64,000 bases of DNA from Aquila chrysaetos chrysaetos (GCF_900496995.4 NC_044012.1:23722759-23786758); one strand, 5' to 3'; numbered from the stretch's first letter, positions 21,801 through 58,640 are shown. Notes: a model not told the origin generated them from the sequence alone. Program-made: numbers and translations.

Positions 21801-23301
21801 GTGCTACATGAGCCCAGCCACATGCAAGCCCTACAGCAGGCAATGGAAACAGCCTGCACACCCAGCTGCTGTTCTTGGGAACAGCAGTGCTAACTTTTCA
21901 TCAGTCTTTTCTGGCCAATCCAGTGACTATTGCACCCGAATGGACCGCTGCTTACGTCCACCCTGCAAGCAGACTTCCTGCTGGCCACCCCACAAGCTGC
22001 ACAGTCACAACGGTACCACCCTGCACAGGACAATTCACGTTGGAAGGTACCTCAGGAGGTCTCCAGTCTAAGCTCTACCACCAAGCAGGGTCAGCCTAGA
22101 TCGCTCATGGCTTTATCCAGTCTGGAAGCATGCTACATCCCTTTGCCTAAGAGTCTTTAACACACCCTGTCCTCACACCATCCAAATAAGCTGCTGATCC
22201 TTTTTTAAAGTCACGAATATTTGTGCAAAAGCCCTAATGCAGGCACATACACACAGCCAGGCTATGTGACGCAACCCAGTTCTTCGCAGAGCTACATGGG
22301 TACCCCATTGACGGGAAGCAGGATGGGTCTGTGCTGCCTGTCCCCCATCCCACAACTTGTAAATGCTCACGCGAGCCCACTGAGGTCAAACAACACCGCT
22401 GTCTGCTGTCTGCCTTGAAGGCTTTCATTCCTGCCAAAAGCACAAGAAATTCAGATTAGGTTCAAGCACAAGTAACTGAATACATGTCATAACCTCAGAG
22501 AGGAGAGGGTTTGTGAAGAAGAAGAAGCAGCAGGTCCCAACACCCACAAATTTCTTGACACGGGCTCCCTGATGCGAGATACCGGGGAGAAGGCAGGGAA
22601 CCCTCACAGAACCACTCTAGAAACGGATAGGATGGAAAAACAAACAGATGAAACACTCATGACTTCTTGTACATCCTAAAGGCCACCACACAGCCTACCT
22701 TTAAATACCTGTCGCAAGCCTGTTTAAAAAACAGGTCACATATGACAGAAGACCCCCATCTCAGTTACATCAGGTACTGGGGGGAAGCTGCCATACGTGG
22801 CAAAGGGTCGTTTTGTTTTCTGCTGCCTATTTCCAGCATTTGACATTTTTTCTAGCCTCTTGTAGTGCTGCATTCCTGACACCGGCCGGGCCCACTCCCC
22901 TAGCGGGCCTCTTCCGCTCGGCAAAGGCGGAAAAAAAAGATACTTTCACAATAACACATTCCCCTCCAAAAAAGACCCCCATCCTCCCCGGGGGGTTGCC
23001 GGTAACCTGGCTCGGGCGGCTCAGGCCCCGGCAACCTGCCCAGAGCGGCCCCACGGGTGCCCGGGCCCCACTGGCTGCTTCCCGGTGGGCCGCGGCCCCT
23101 CGTCTCGTCTCGTCTCGTCTCGTCTCGTCTCGCCGGCGGCTCCGCGCAGCCCCGGGCCTGCCCCGGGAGGCTGAGGCGAGCGGTCCCGCTGCTCCCCCGG
23201 CCCCGCCGCCGCCTCACCTTCTTGTCCCAGATCTGGAGCGGCTTGCTGCCGATGCTGTACAGCACCGAGAGGAACCCGCTTTGGAACGTGTTCTTGAACA
23301 T
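12804..23301 (-). CDS. CFAP20: CFAP20, cilia- and flagella-associated protein 20, complete CDS in 6 exons
   Basis: Small, exceptionally conserved protein (FAP20 in Chlamydomonas) that forms part of the inner junction joining the A and B tubules of doublet microtubules; also present in basal bodies and nucleus. Minus-strand exons: 23218-23301, 16717-16796, 15517-15628, 14979-15167, 13696-13806, 12804-12809. These total 582 nt, 193 residues plus stop, the same length as the human protein, all GT-AG and in phase. Recognisable stretches include [60 protein letters not shown], and [11 protein letters not shown] at the end. The start is the family's usual N-terminus. CFAP20 is a single-domain protein without membrane segments. 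Its promoter region has two X-box matches. Confidence 0.98.
12810..13695 (-). other. CFAP20 intron 5
   Basis: 886 bp, unremarkable composition. Reading through the donor in frame would add Val-Ser and stop at once (13687-13695). Confidence 0.85.
13696..13806 (-). CDS. CFAP20: CFAP20 exon 5
   Basis: Residues 156-192, from [17 protein letters not shown] to LPVQNKAK. Acceptor ctcag, donor gtgagc. Confidence 0.98.
13807..14978 (-). other. CFAP20 intron 4
   Basis: 1,172 bp. No gene, repeat family or strong conserved-looking block seen. Confidence 0.8.
14979..15167 (-). CDS. CFAP20: CFAP20 exon 4
   Basis: Residues 93-155, from [17 protein letters not shown] to [15 protein letters not shown]. The largest exon; 63 whole codons. 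Donor gtgaga. Confidence 0.98.
15168..15516 (-). other. CFAP20 intron 3
   Basis: 349 bp; nothing notable seen. Confidence 0.8.
15517..15628 (-). CDS. CFAP20: CFAP20 exon 3
   Basis: Residues 55 (split) to 92, [17 protein letters not shown] through KKYFTFEVQ. Donor gtgagg. Confidence 0.98.
15629..16716 (-). other. CFAP20 intron 2
   Basis: 1,088 bp. Contains a 19-bp perfect-unit tandem duplication (16361-16398); otherwise nothing recognised. Confidence 0.8.
16361..16398. repeat. 19-bp tandem duplication
   Basis: CTTTCTCAGTAATTGGCG followed by one base, twice in a row (16361-16379, 16380-16398), differing only in the last base. The near identity implies a recent slippage event. Confidence 0.95.
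16717..16796 (-). CDS. CFAP20: CFAP20 exon 2
   Basis: Residues 29-54 plus split codon 55: [20 protein letters not shown] and IEGTNV. Acceptor ttccag, donor gtagga. Confidence 0.98.
17440..17720. promoter_or_regulatory. Candidate conserved non-coding element in CFAP20 intron 1
   Basis: AT-rich block with several homeodomain-type cores (GCTAATTAAG, GAATTAATTA, GCTAATATAT) and a C/EBP-like TTGCAAT word, without repeats or ORFs. It differs from its flanks in composition. Conservation is inferred from appearance only. Confidence 0.35.
18054..18078 (+). repeat. T25 homopolymer
   Basis: Twenty-five consecutive T on + (poly-A on the CFAP20 sense strand), inside intron 1. Confidence 0.95.
20873..20891 (+). 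repeat. A19 homopolymer
   Basis: Nineteen consecutive A on +, inside CFAP20 intron 1. No LINE or SINE body was recognised next to it. Confidence 0.95.
22026..22185 (-). mobile_element. Old CR1 LINE 3'-end fragment
   Basis: On + this reads like the reverse complement of a CR1 3' UTR: a stretch ACGTTGGAAGGTACCTCAGG, then the CCAGTCTAAG and AAGCAGGGTCA words typical of the family, in order. It is short and diverged, so an ancient 5'-truncated copy is likely. Boundaries are approximate. Confidence 0.6.
23098..23132 (+). repeat. (CTCGT)n pentanucleotide repeat
   Basis: About seven consecutive CTCGT units, ending within 90 bp of CFAP20 exon 1, in the CpG-rich start of intron 1. Confidence 0.95.
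23218..23301 (-). CDS. CFAP20: CFAP20 exon 1
   Basis: Residues 1-28, [10 protein letters not shown] through QIWDKK, ending at donor gtgagg. The start codon is at 23299-23301. Confidence 0.98.
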
Positions 23302-23462
23302 GCCGGGGCCGCGGCGGGCCGGACCGGGCGCTCCTCTCCCGCCGCCGGGGCCGGGGCCGGGGCCGCCGATCTGCGCAAGGACACGGATGCTCCCGCGGAT
23401 CCGTCCGCGCCCCGCGCCCGCGCCCGCGCCCCGCGCTTCCGGCTCGCGGCGGCAGCGCCGCC

Positions 23463-23475
23463 GTCACCAGGGAAC
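23463..23475 (+). promoter_or_regulatory. X-box (RFX site) candidate, CFAP20 proximal
   Basis: GTCACC-A-GGGAAC fits RYYRYY N1-3 RRNRAC. It lies 162-174 bp upstream of the CFAP20 ATG. The first half-site fits the stricter GTNRCC; the second departs from RGYAAC at one base. Confidence 0.5.
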
Positions 23476-23552
23476 TACTTGCCGCGCCTGCCGGCTGCTG
23501 TCGGAACTACTTCCGGCCGCTGCTGAGGGAACGGGGTGTTACGGGAGCGCGC

Positions 23553-23566
23553 GCTGCCGTGGCAAC
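23553..23566 (+). promoter_or_regulatory. X-box (RFX site) candidate, CFAP20 distal
   Basis: GCTGCC-GT-GGCAAC fits RYYRYY N1-3 RRNRAC, and its second half-site GGCAAC also fits the stricter RGYAAC. It lies about 252-265 bp upstream of the CFAP20 ATG. Confidence 0.55.
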
Positions 23567-24150
23567 GGGGCTGGGCGGGGCCGGGCCCGAGGGGAGGCGG
23601 AGGCGGTGGCGGCCTAGGGCCGGGACGGGCGGGCGGGCAGGCCGACCGGCGGAGGCCCGGGCGGGGCCCTCCCTCCCTCACAGCGGTACCGGCCCCGCGG
23701 GGCAGTTGCCGGCGGCCCCGCGCAGGCACCGGCTGGTCGGTACCGGCCTGCCGGGCCCTGCGCCTGGCCACCGGCGTTGAGCGGTGGCGGACGCGGCCCT
23801 GCCTTGCCCGCCCGCCCCGCCTCTGCCCCCTGGAACCGGCGTCGGTGCTGGTTGCCACAGGCGCCGGGCGTTGAGGTTCCCGGCTGCCGGTGAGGCCGGG
23901 TGCCCGGGAGGGGACACCGTCAGGGCCGGCCCCCGTCAGGCCGCTCTCTGGGCCCAGAAGGGCACTTGCAGGCCCCGCGGGGGGCAGGTGGGTCCGGTGT
24001 GGCCACAGCACTGGACGCCATCCTGAGTGGACCCCGGCCTGCGGGGAAACCCTCAGGGCGGTGAAAGCCGGGCTGGGCCAGGGCCCAGCCCTCACTCTGC
24101 TGCCGGGGCACCGGGGCTCCCAGCTGCCCCGGAGGGCTCGCTGGGCATCG

Positions 24151-27100
24151 GCTCCGTTGCCTTTCCTCGTTCAGTCGGCAAAGTGTGTTACTGAAGCCAA
24201 GACCATTCAAGGCCACGGACCGGTCCGCTGTAGCTAATGAAATGGCTGGTACTACATCTACTGAATGTTGGGACTTAGGTGGGTACATTTGTGAAACGTC
24301 CCAATTCTCCCCCTGCGATTCACAACCATCAGGCAAAAGGCAACGCTTTAGTTTTCTGTTTCCAACGATGCACTTTGCTTATGGAGTGTTTCTCCCAGAG
24401 TTTGGGATTTGCTGTTTTCTTCTAGGGGCCTCCATTTCTCTCTCTGCTGGTTTTACAAGACCAGAGTGCCCGGATGGTGTTTCCTCCACTTTCCTGCTTC
24501 CTTTAGCCCCCAGTCTTGCTCCCAAGTTCCCAAGCTTCACTTGCCCCAGCAGGTGATGTCCATCCATCCCAGTCCCAGTGCCGCTTAGAGCAGCGTGTGC
24601 ACATCAGCTGGAAAGCACACCTGTTGGAAATCCTGCTTGAGTATTAATGCTAGTGCCTCCATTAAAATGAGTGATAAATGCTGACAGCCTAGCCCTGTGT
24701 CTGTGGACCTGCATTTTTGGGTAGCACTACTGCGAAGTGTGAGTACCAGAAAGCAGCTCCTGTCACTCACAAGTCCCTGACTTGGATCTTCCAAGACATG
24801 GCCAGGCCCTTTCCTGTACTTCTGTGGCCAAGGGAAAGGCAAACATCTTTGATGGAGGTGGAAGGGAAGGATGCTTTGGTCACACAACAGCAGTGGGCAC
24901 GTCCCACCCTCTGCCAAGCCATTTCCCAGCCCTCTGATGCCACGCAGGCTGGAGCTGGCTGCAGCTGTGTGCTTGGAGCTCTCTGTTTCTGCCCCACGCC
25001 GATGCAGCCCTAACAGGGACACGCTGGTGCCGGAGGCTGCTGCCTTGTTAGGTCAGAAACCACTGGGAGGTCTGGAAATGCGTGCTTTCCAGAGGAGCCT
25101 CCTGCACATCAGCTGGTGTGGCAGGTTGTCCCAGTGCTCTGTCACACTTGCTGTCATGGTGGCATTTCTTCAGATAGCATTTCAGGCCAGAACTGCTCCG
25201 TCTCCATGTGGAAATGGGCCGGATCCTACACTCGCTGACACCAGAGATACCCATCATGAGGCAGGCTGGTAGGAGGAAGGGACAGGAAAGCTCTCAAACA
25301 CAGCAGCACCGTCAGTGCAATACCTCCAACTTCTACTTGATGCTCTAAGCCAGGCAGGGACACCAGCACTGTGCAAGGGTCTCCTCCCAGGGGAGAGGGG
25401 CAGCGGCTCCAGCTGCCTGGCTTGTTTGAGCAGGAAGGTGCTGATCTGAGCCCACGTGGAGATCTGGATTTTTGGATTAGTGGGAAGAGGGATCTTTGCC
25501 CTCTTGGAGAAGCACCAGCCCCCGAGGCCAGGTATACCATGTAACCACTGAGGGACTGCAGTGCGCACTGCTGGGAGGTGGGCAGACGCTGCCTGGGGTC
25601 AGCGAGGGCTGCGTCAGATCCAGCCCCTGCCAATGTCTGTGGGGATACCCAGCTCAGTGCATGCAGTACGAAAACCCAAGCACCAAATGGATTTACTCAA
25701 GCAAATAAAGGTGCCTGAGGAGTGAACCTCTGGAAAAAACTTTCCCAAAGGCAAGAAACCAAAGCAGCTTCCTGTGAGTGTGAGAAACAGATGATGTGAT
25801 GTGGCTGCACACACGCTCCCTCCCTTCCCTGCACTAGCTGCCACTGCTCAAGCCAAAATGGTGCCTCTGCCCTTTGCTGATACTGGTTGGTGAAACCCTC
25901 TGCAATCAGGATTCACAAAACTCCTTGTACACGAGCACACAGGTGGGCAGAGCCCTGTCCCTGCTGCGTCTGTTGCCTGGCTGCCAAGGGACCATTTATT
26001 TGTCCAGGAAATCTCTGTGGCACAGGGACCTGAGCCAAATCCAGTTCATCTGGAGAAGCAGCCCTTATCTGAGCACGAGCAAGAAGCGGCAGTGTACAAT
26101 GTACAGCCCTAAATTTTCATGCTGTTTACTTACTCCTTTTAAATTGTTACTGCTTTCAGCTCTGGCCTAACCACCAGTAGAAAGCTTTATCTGCTGGAGT
26201 ATGTTCATCTTCATGCTCTGAGATAACTGTGCCAGCAACAACCCTTGTCGCTTACTGCATGACTGCAGAGAAATGTGCTTTTTTTTTCTCTTTTTTGTGA
26301 GCTGGGATAAGATGCAGTACCTTGGCAATATAAGGGGGGGCTGATGTACAGCTTTGCTGGTGTGAAAATGCTTTCGAGTATAGACAGGGCCTTGCACAGC
26401 TGAGGCTTAACAGGAACAGCTTGGGCTGGAAATTACATTTCTAAACTGAAATATATTACATTTCTTCCTACTGTAATAACACCCCTAGCATCTATTTTCA
26501 ATGTACAGACACTAAACAGCATAAAAATTACCATTCTGCATCAGATTTATGGTCCTGCAGTTTAACTCCAGGCCCTGTATAGCTCTTGTTGCTAATGAAT
26601 GTCCCATCCAAATCCCGCTGACAACCACAATGTCATCTGCTAGCTGTGCTTGTCTCTCTCCCTTGGGCTACAAACGCTCCGACTGTCCCAAATGCTCAGT
26701 CCCTTGCAGCACCAGGGTTAGCAGCACTTTCTCCTTAGTTTACAATTCCTTGCACAAACAAGTGGAGCACATAAAAAGCAAGGCGTTATTTAGAAATGAC
26801 CAGCTATATTTAGTCAGTGGGTTAGAGTACACTTTATATGGCATGATTAAATAACTTGTTCCCTTAATCAGATGGTAAGAGACAACTGGGACACATATCC
26901 AGCTGCCATTCCTGAACAGCCTGCTCATTCACACGCTCTCCACTTACCATTTTAATGTCATGTTTTGCTGCAAGTAATGTACATGGAAATATGTTGTGGT
27001 TTCAAATTGTCCCTATTTCTCAATTAATTTTAATGAAAAATAATACCCGTTGCCTCTCCTCCTTTTCCAGGCATGTGCGGGCTAAAGGAGAGGGCAGAAA

Positions 27101-30100
27101 CAGAGAAGCCTAATGAGACGTTAATGCATATTAATAGTCGAGGCTGGCATTCGGGAAGAGGCCTCTGGAAGATGTATTTCAGTGAGACTTGCACACTGAT
27201 GTTATCCACCTGGAAGGTCGCTAGGAAGATGTCGGCATGTTACACCACCCCTGTTCCCAGTTCCCGGGGTGTAGAGGGATTGGATTGGGGGGAGCAGGTA
27301 GAAGAAAAGGCCCATCCTAAGAGAATAATCTTGTCCAAGAAGTGAGCAGAGGTTGCCTGCTCCAGAAATAACTGTTCACTAAAGCATTTCCTGGCCTTCA
27401 GAGTTCCCAGCAATTCTATGCCTTCAGAGGAATGACATCTTCAGGAAGCTCCTGAAACATTGCTCCTCTGAAATTTCACATTGCTGGGTGCAGTTACTAG
27501 AGCAAAATGTAGCAGCTCTCTCCAGTATTGCCAAGTCTGTGCTTGCCTTGGAAGACATGGTCCAGGTTCATGGCCTGGGAAATCCTAACCTGGACCATTG
27601 GCCTCTCAGCTTAAGCCATCACTAGAAAGCAGATGCCTAGGGCTGGCTGCATGGCCCAGTGGGCCAGCTGAAAGGGCAGTGCTTGGACCAGTAAAACCAG
27701 AACCGGATTCAGTCAGTACCTTTGTGAGCCAAAAGCCTTCACTGCATGACAAAAAAGAGACCAAAGCAATGACTTCTGCAAGGAGTGTGAGATCCTGGGA
27801 TTTGTCTGGATGACTCCAGCCATCTCTCCCAGCCTGGATTTTCCAACAGGAGCAGGACTGGATGAAAGGCAGCTGTAATGAGGAAACCAAAAAGGGAACT
27901 GGGCAGGAGATCCATAGCCATCACATGCAAGGGGAGGGAAGGTGCAAAAGTGGCTTTGGGTGCTGAGGGAACCTGGATGAATGCTTTGGTCCTCATGCTG
28001 GCTGAACTCCCAGGAGTGCAGAAGGAGGAGGACGAGTAAGCTGGGCTGCTGCTGAGCAAGGGATCAGAAGAGAACAGGGGTGTAAACATCAGTGGGTGCA
28101 GAAGGAGACAGTGCCAGTGTGTGCTGGAGCTCTTTGGCAGAGAAAGTCAAGGAAGCAGGAGACACTGCCTTGGTGGGACCACCATGCCATGGATGTCATG
28201 GTGGAGCAAGGAACAAGAATGACCAAAACCTTTCTGACTCTGGACAAACTGGAGACAAAAAACAGGTAGGTAAAGAAGAGTTTACTTCTGACAAGCAACA
28301 GTTAAAAAGTCATTGAGAGCATCCTTTAGAGAGAAGCTGTTGACTTGGAGAGGACGTGGGGCTGCAGCAGGCAGTAGGTGGGAATGGGGGGCACGACCCA
28401 ACAGTGTCAGGAGAGGGATGGATGAGGTAGCAACAGCACCTGGATGTGCCACCATGCTCCAGGGACCTCAGTTCAGCATGTGCTTGCAGTGCTGCTTCCG
28501 CCCAGCACATGTGGACCTCAGGTGGGACTCCGCCATGGGCTCTTCCCTGCAGGGACAGGCTCTCACCCCTGGCCAGATCTACACCAGCCAAAAAGGAGTC
28601 TTGCTGAATTTAGGCACCAGAGATCAGCACAGTCCTGGATACAACAGGGCTATCATTACACTGTGCTTTGGCAATGGACCAAGCCCTGCCTTACAACACC
28701 AGTAGCTTGAACTTACCCGATGTACATGTCCACATCTGGCCCCACATCAGCACATCTCCAGGTGTGTGATGCATGAGGACGGTGTTGGCAAATTTCCACC
28801 TGTACAACTCACAGGCTTTGTGCGAGGACTCACTCTTGCATTTCCACTTTGGCCACTGCCCAGGGCTGTGTGAGAGCAGCACCCTGTGGTTCTGTGCCAG
28901 CAGGAGCCTGGGGCTCACCTTACCCGAGCTCCCCTCCCTGGGAACCAGCAACAGGTCTATCTTTCCCAGTCAAGAGCCTTGTCTCAGATGTACCCTTAGC
29001 CTGGGCAGCTTCAGTATAGGGGAAAACTGTGTAGGGAAAAACACATGGGCAGTGAAAGAATGGGACAGCAGAAGAGAAATGACCGTATACCGTTGTATAG
29101 AGTCCAGCTGGAGGTTTTTAGACCAGAGTTTCAAGTGGTCTGTTAACATCTAAGACCAGAGCACAGCTTGGACAGCCACCAGCATTGCAGCCAGGCTCTC
29201 CTGAGAGCTGCCGGTGAAGCACCACATCTGTAGGGGAACTCCTGCGATGCAGAGGCCCATCGGCAAGAACTCCAAGCTCAGGGCTTTGCAGTGACGGTGC
29301 TGGGGAGGAGGAGGAGAGTCTCAGCCCAAGAAAGAGAAAGAGGTGGGAGCTCCTGGGGTGCAGAGATAGAGCCATGCCCAAGCCCCATGGGCTGGGAAGA
29401 GCAGGTACCAGCATTAGCACTCAGGCCACCACCCAGGCAGGCATCTCCAGAAGAGTATGGGGGCCTAAGGAGGGACACGTCCAAAGGTGACAAGTGGCTC
29501 CTTTACCTCTGCCCACAGTGATTTTATACAACTAGTTCCTCCTGCTCTCCTCGCCCAGCCTGTCCTAGCAGGGCACAGCTCACACTGCCAGCATACTCCA
29601 GTGTGGCTGGTCCTGTCCCATAGCTCCCTTCCCACTGAATACTCTTCCTCGTATACTTCTTTTAAAACTTTTATTCAACAATATAGAATTCTTTTAATTA
29701 TAATATAGAACTGTCCATCATGATAGTATACCCCCTGCCACGCCCATGCCCTGGCAGAGACAGGCGCAAGCTGGCTAACCGTGGTCCGTTAGAGGTTGGG
29801 GGGGAACAGCCAGAACAGGGGAAGGAACAACTAACCAACAACTGTTTTGCACACCCTTCACATTTCCACGCTTTCTGGGTCAGGAAGAGCTCAACAAGGA
29901 ACCAAAGGCAGAAGAACCTTTAACACTCGGAGGGAAGGGCTGCGGTCATAAAGAGGCGAGTGCCATCCAGCCAGGAGTGCTGCCCCACTCTCAGCCCTGC
30001 CCGCGCTGCGCAGTCTGCCCGCCGTCACTCTACACGCGCTGATAGGACGTTTGATTTGGTTCTCATTCTGCTTATGGAAAATTGGGAGCAACAGCATCGG

Positions 30101-32164
30101 ACCTGAGGAGAGATGGGAGGAGGGAAGTGAGCGTCATGGGGCACCGCCAGCTCGATACACAGCTCCTCCAGCCCCAGGTGATGAGGAGATGGCTGGGCAC
30201 GCTGCCCCATGTCCTGCCACCCCACTCCCAGCCAGGCCTGGATGCACCTTCTATGCACCTCTGGCTGTGGGGACGGGGGGGATCCTCAGCCTGCTTTGGA
30301 AGGGGTGGCAGGGTGAGAGGGGAAGGCAGGGCTGAGTGAGGCAAGGGAGAGACACAGTCCAGCAAAGCAGCACTTTCGCAGGCAGCCAGACACAAGTTTG
30401 GACTTTTTTCTCCCCAACCTCCTGTGTTAAGTCTCCCTTCACTGCCACAAACATCTCCTCTAGTCCTGCTAAAGGCTCCCGTCATGCCACAGCACACTTT
30501 CAACAGGCACGGACAAGCTGGGGAAGTTGCTTACCACATCCCTCTCCTACTGCATCCCTCAATGGTTGCCGTGGTTCTGGTTTTGAGCCTTTCCTCTTAC
30601 AAGGCACTCGGCCAAACCTGCGCTCTACCTCTGCTAGAAAGCTGGGCCCAGGCCACCTGAAAGGCCACGACATGCACCAGGACCCTCCCAACTTTCTCCA
30701 GGAGAAAGCATATGAAGATGCGTGTTCCCCAGTCTCTTCCTTCCTAAGGACAAGACACTGTCTTCTCCAGCTCCCGGCTGTCCCTACAGGCAGGACGACG
30801 CTTTGCTAAGGTCCAGAGGAGAGCAGGGTTTCCTGCTCTAAGCACTGGAAGGGCTGATGGGTGCAGAGAGGAACTGGCCCAAGCTGCAGCCAAGCATCCA
30901 CACTACCCTGGGATCAGGAGACTCCACACCCTCCTTGCTCCCAGGCTACACTTCCTCAGCTGCAGTGTTTCCCTCTGGGATCAATCTGTCACAGCTCATC
31001 CTACCCTAGGGCTGGGATAGGGATGTGGGGAGATACAGGGCAGGTTGTTCCAGCCTCTCTGGTTACCGCAACCAGGGAAAGCCATTTACCCATTTCACTC
31101 GCTGGGAAAAGCATCTCTCTTCCTCTGCTTGAGGGTACCAGGAAAGAATTTCTGACTCAGGTTTACAGAACTGATACTTCCCAAAGCACCACCTTGAAAC
31201 CCTGCCATCAGGTTTGGACACTGTCAAGCACTCATATACAACAATCAATGTTTTTCACCTATCAGAATTCCCACACTGAACTTGTTCTTCTGCCCCACGC
31301 CTCTTCTGCCTTGGCTGTCCGGAAGCTGGGAATGCCAACACACAAGAGCTGGAAAATGGCCAAGTTTCCCCCATAGCAACTTGGACAGGCCATGAGAAAC
31401 ATTCACTCCTGCCTCTTCTCAACGGAGCAATTCAATACATGTTTTAAATCAGTTCAGAAATTGATATTAAAACCCCAAACCAACCCCACTGGTATTAGCA
31501 CAGCTTAAGAGCACAAGATACCCCCACACACTTCTCGGGCCAGGCAGCCTGTAGGTCAGGCAGATGAAAGGACAAAGGGCTGAAAACACTCGCCAAAGCC
31601 TTCAGTAGCATGTACAGGAGAGTTAATGTTAGCGAGGGCCCCGTGGCATGGTAGCCACACCACAGACAACAGCTCCTCAGCCCAGACACTGGTAACTGAG
31701 TTCACGCACCGGTTGCATCCCAGGGTGGGAGGAAAGAAGAGCTACTCCCTGCTCAGCACATCTTTAGAAAAAGCCATCCACCCAGGCTGAGAGGAGACAA
31801 GCATGGGGGTACACACATGGAGAACTCCCAACTTCCAGCCATGCACAGGTGACTTTGTGTCTGACCAGCCACATAACAGAGACCAGTACGACGGGCACCA
31901 GCTGTTTGAGTCCACTGTACCACAACAGCCAAATCCCACGCTGTACCCAAAACCTTGCACCTCCTCTGCAGCCCCGTGGAAGCAGAGACAATCTGCCACA
32001 GTGAAACTCTCAGGGCTGACAGCATGAAGATCTGCAACCAAAGACTAAGAGATCCCAAAATACTCAGACAAGAGGGGCCAGAAGAGCCAACCTGACCTCC
32101 TCGAGGAGGCAATGCCTTCAGCTCTCACTCTTTCTGGCTATCCCATAGATTTGAGACGGCAGAC
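24151..32164. other. CFAP20-CSNK2A2 intergenic region, no gene recognised
   Basis: The CFAP20 5' end faces the CSNK2A2 3' end. I found no coding exon, RNA gene or clear repeat family. Composition varies: moderate GC, an AT-rich block at about 26400-27140, and a short AT-rich patch near 29655-29735 that contains a minus-strand AATAAA. Open frames are short or overlap on both strands. Confidence 0.7.
26400..27140. promoter_or_regulatory. Candidate conserved non-coding block
   Basis: AT-rich, low in CpG, with no simple repeats. It ends in a cluster of TAAT cores around TTAATGCATATTAAT (27121-27135), which has inverted TTAAT/ATTAA arms around an octamer-like ATGCATAT. The look is that of a developmental enhancer, but conservation has not been measured. 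Confidence 0.3.
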
Positions 32165-32181
32165 ATTCAGACGTATAGATA

Positions 32182-32245
32182 TTTATTGGTTTCAGTGAAT
32201 TATACAAATGGATTGACCTGCTATCGATGCCAATAGAACTTTATT
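32182..32245 (-). terminator. Candidate distal CSNK2A2 poly(A) signals (two AATAAA)
   Basis: Minus-strand AATAAA at 32240-32245 and 32182-32187, in an AT-rich stretch that differs from its flanks. Use of either would give a 3' UTR of about 1.4 kb. A much nearer AATAAA at 33572-33577 would leave a UTR of only about 60 nt. Confidence 0.4.
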
Positions 32246-33613
32246 GGAATATGGAATGTAAACAGATGTTTCAAATAGAAACATTGCAACCTTATAAAAA
32301 ATTAACTATTTCGACAATGCCGCAGAAGGAAATTCTGTGTTTAGGTGCTGGTGGGAAAACACTATCTCCAGCTTCTAGGTTTGAGTGTCACCAGAACCAC
32401 TTGATGAAGTTACACACAGAACGAGTAGAGGAGGCAACTGTGAATTGTGGGGCTATAAAGCCATCGAGGGATCTGATGAAAGAACCCGCAAGACGAACCC
32501 CCCACCCCCCACAACAGGATCGGCACCCCAGAATTCAACAACTGGCTGACTTTGTTAAAACACTGCGTGGGATCCCAAGTCCTGGATCAGTAGCTGCACA
32601 GCCCCCTCCCCGACAGACCACGCCGCTGTTTGCTGATCCTTCCCCCTCCCTGTGCTCTCCTCCCTGGCCTCCTCTCCACTTCTCCATCCTGCGGTGCTGG
32701 ATTGAACCGCTCCAGAGCTGTGCTCTGGCACAAGTCTGCGTCTGGCACGAATTCTCATGGGAGCCACGTCATGAGGTACGTGGTTGCACACCTATCACAA
32801 GAAGTCTTGCAACACTGACTTTCCTGAGCTTGGTGGGAAAGTCTGGATAGTCCCTCCCCTGTCCTGCCACAAGAGCAGCCCTCACATTCACAAGTTTCCA
32901 AAGCAGGTCTATTGAGTTTCTTCTCAGAGCGAGCCTTTGTCAAACACAGCTGGAGGGGGGAATTTCACTTCTCCCCAGCAACTTGGATCAGTACCTTCGT
33001 TTTAATGCTCCAAACCAATCCTGAGATGCTGCTGGGTTTGCGGGCTGCTTTTTGATGAACCTCCCCCCTCCCCTCAACCGCCCCGGCATTTGCAATTGAA
33101 ACTGGAATTCAAGGGCCAAATTCAAGCCCAGAGTGAGCAGTAGGACTTGGACCTCAAAACAGAGTTGCACCTGCTGACCCCCAGCCTGAATTTGGTTCAT
33201 CCAGAGTCTACAAGTCAGAAAGGCATGTTTAAAAAGAGGCATGCTAAGGGCTGATGGTGGAACGACCAATTTGTCCCCACTGGTGTGATGGGGAAGGCTG
33301 GACTGAGAAGGAAGAGAAGGATCCATAGAGATGTGAACCAGAATCAGTTGTGTTGAGCCCTGGGGATATCACTACATGTTTAGCTCTTGCAAGACCATTT
33401 GCCCAGGGCTTTGGTACCACAGGGTTAGAGTTACATTAACCACAACCACCAGAGAGGAACTGAGGTGTATGACCCCCCCCAAGGTTAGATTTCTGCCGAG
33501 TATAAAGGGGAGGGGAAGGAGGGGGGGGTCCTTGGTTCTTTTCCCTTCACTGTGTGACCGAAGGTTTTGCTTTTATTTGTAAACATCTTGAATTACCCGT
33601 CGTTTTCCAGTCT
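32246..33613 (-). other. CSNK2A2: CSNK2A2 3' UTR (inferred)
   Basis: Non-coding sequence between the stop and the distal poly(A) candidates; no coding exon seen. The extent rests on the choice of poly(A) signal; a proximal AATAAA lies at 33572-33577. Confidence 0.4.

Positions 33614-58640
<25,027 letters not shown>

Larger units (their letters stand above)
16797..23217 (-). other. CFAP20 intron 1, 6.4 kb
   Basis: Largest CFAP20 intron. It holds an AT-rich, conserved-looking block (17440-17720), a T25 run (18054-18078), an A19 run (20873-20891), a short AAAT repeat (about 21144-21162), an old CR1 fragment (about 22026-22185), and a CTCGT repeat near the promoter. Open frames up to about 200 codons on both strands have no recognisable domain. 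Confidence 0.8.
23302..24150 (-). promoter_or_regulatory. CFAP20 promoter region, CpG island
   Basis: Strongly CpG-rich sequence upstream of the CFAP20 start with repeated GGGGCC and GC-box-like words and no TATA box. It contains two matches to the RFX X-box consensus, 162-265 bp from the start codon. No gene is recognised on the + strand to its right, so divergent transcription is not supported. Confidence 0.65.

Noticed and set aside
29655-29735. AT-rich patch with a minus-strand AATAAA
   Set aside because: Lies about 4 kb past the CSNK2A2 stop with nearer signals available; no gene ends here that I can identify.
33572-33577. AATAAA 37 nt after the CSNK2A2 stop
   Set aside because: Would leave a very short 3' UTR; kept only as a possible minor signal beside the distal pair.
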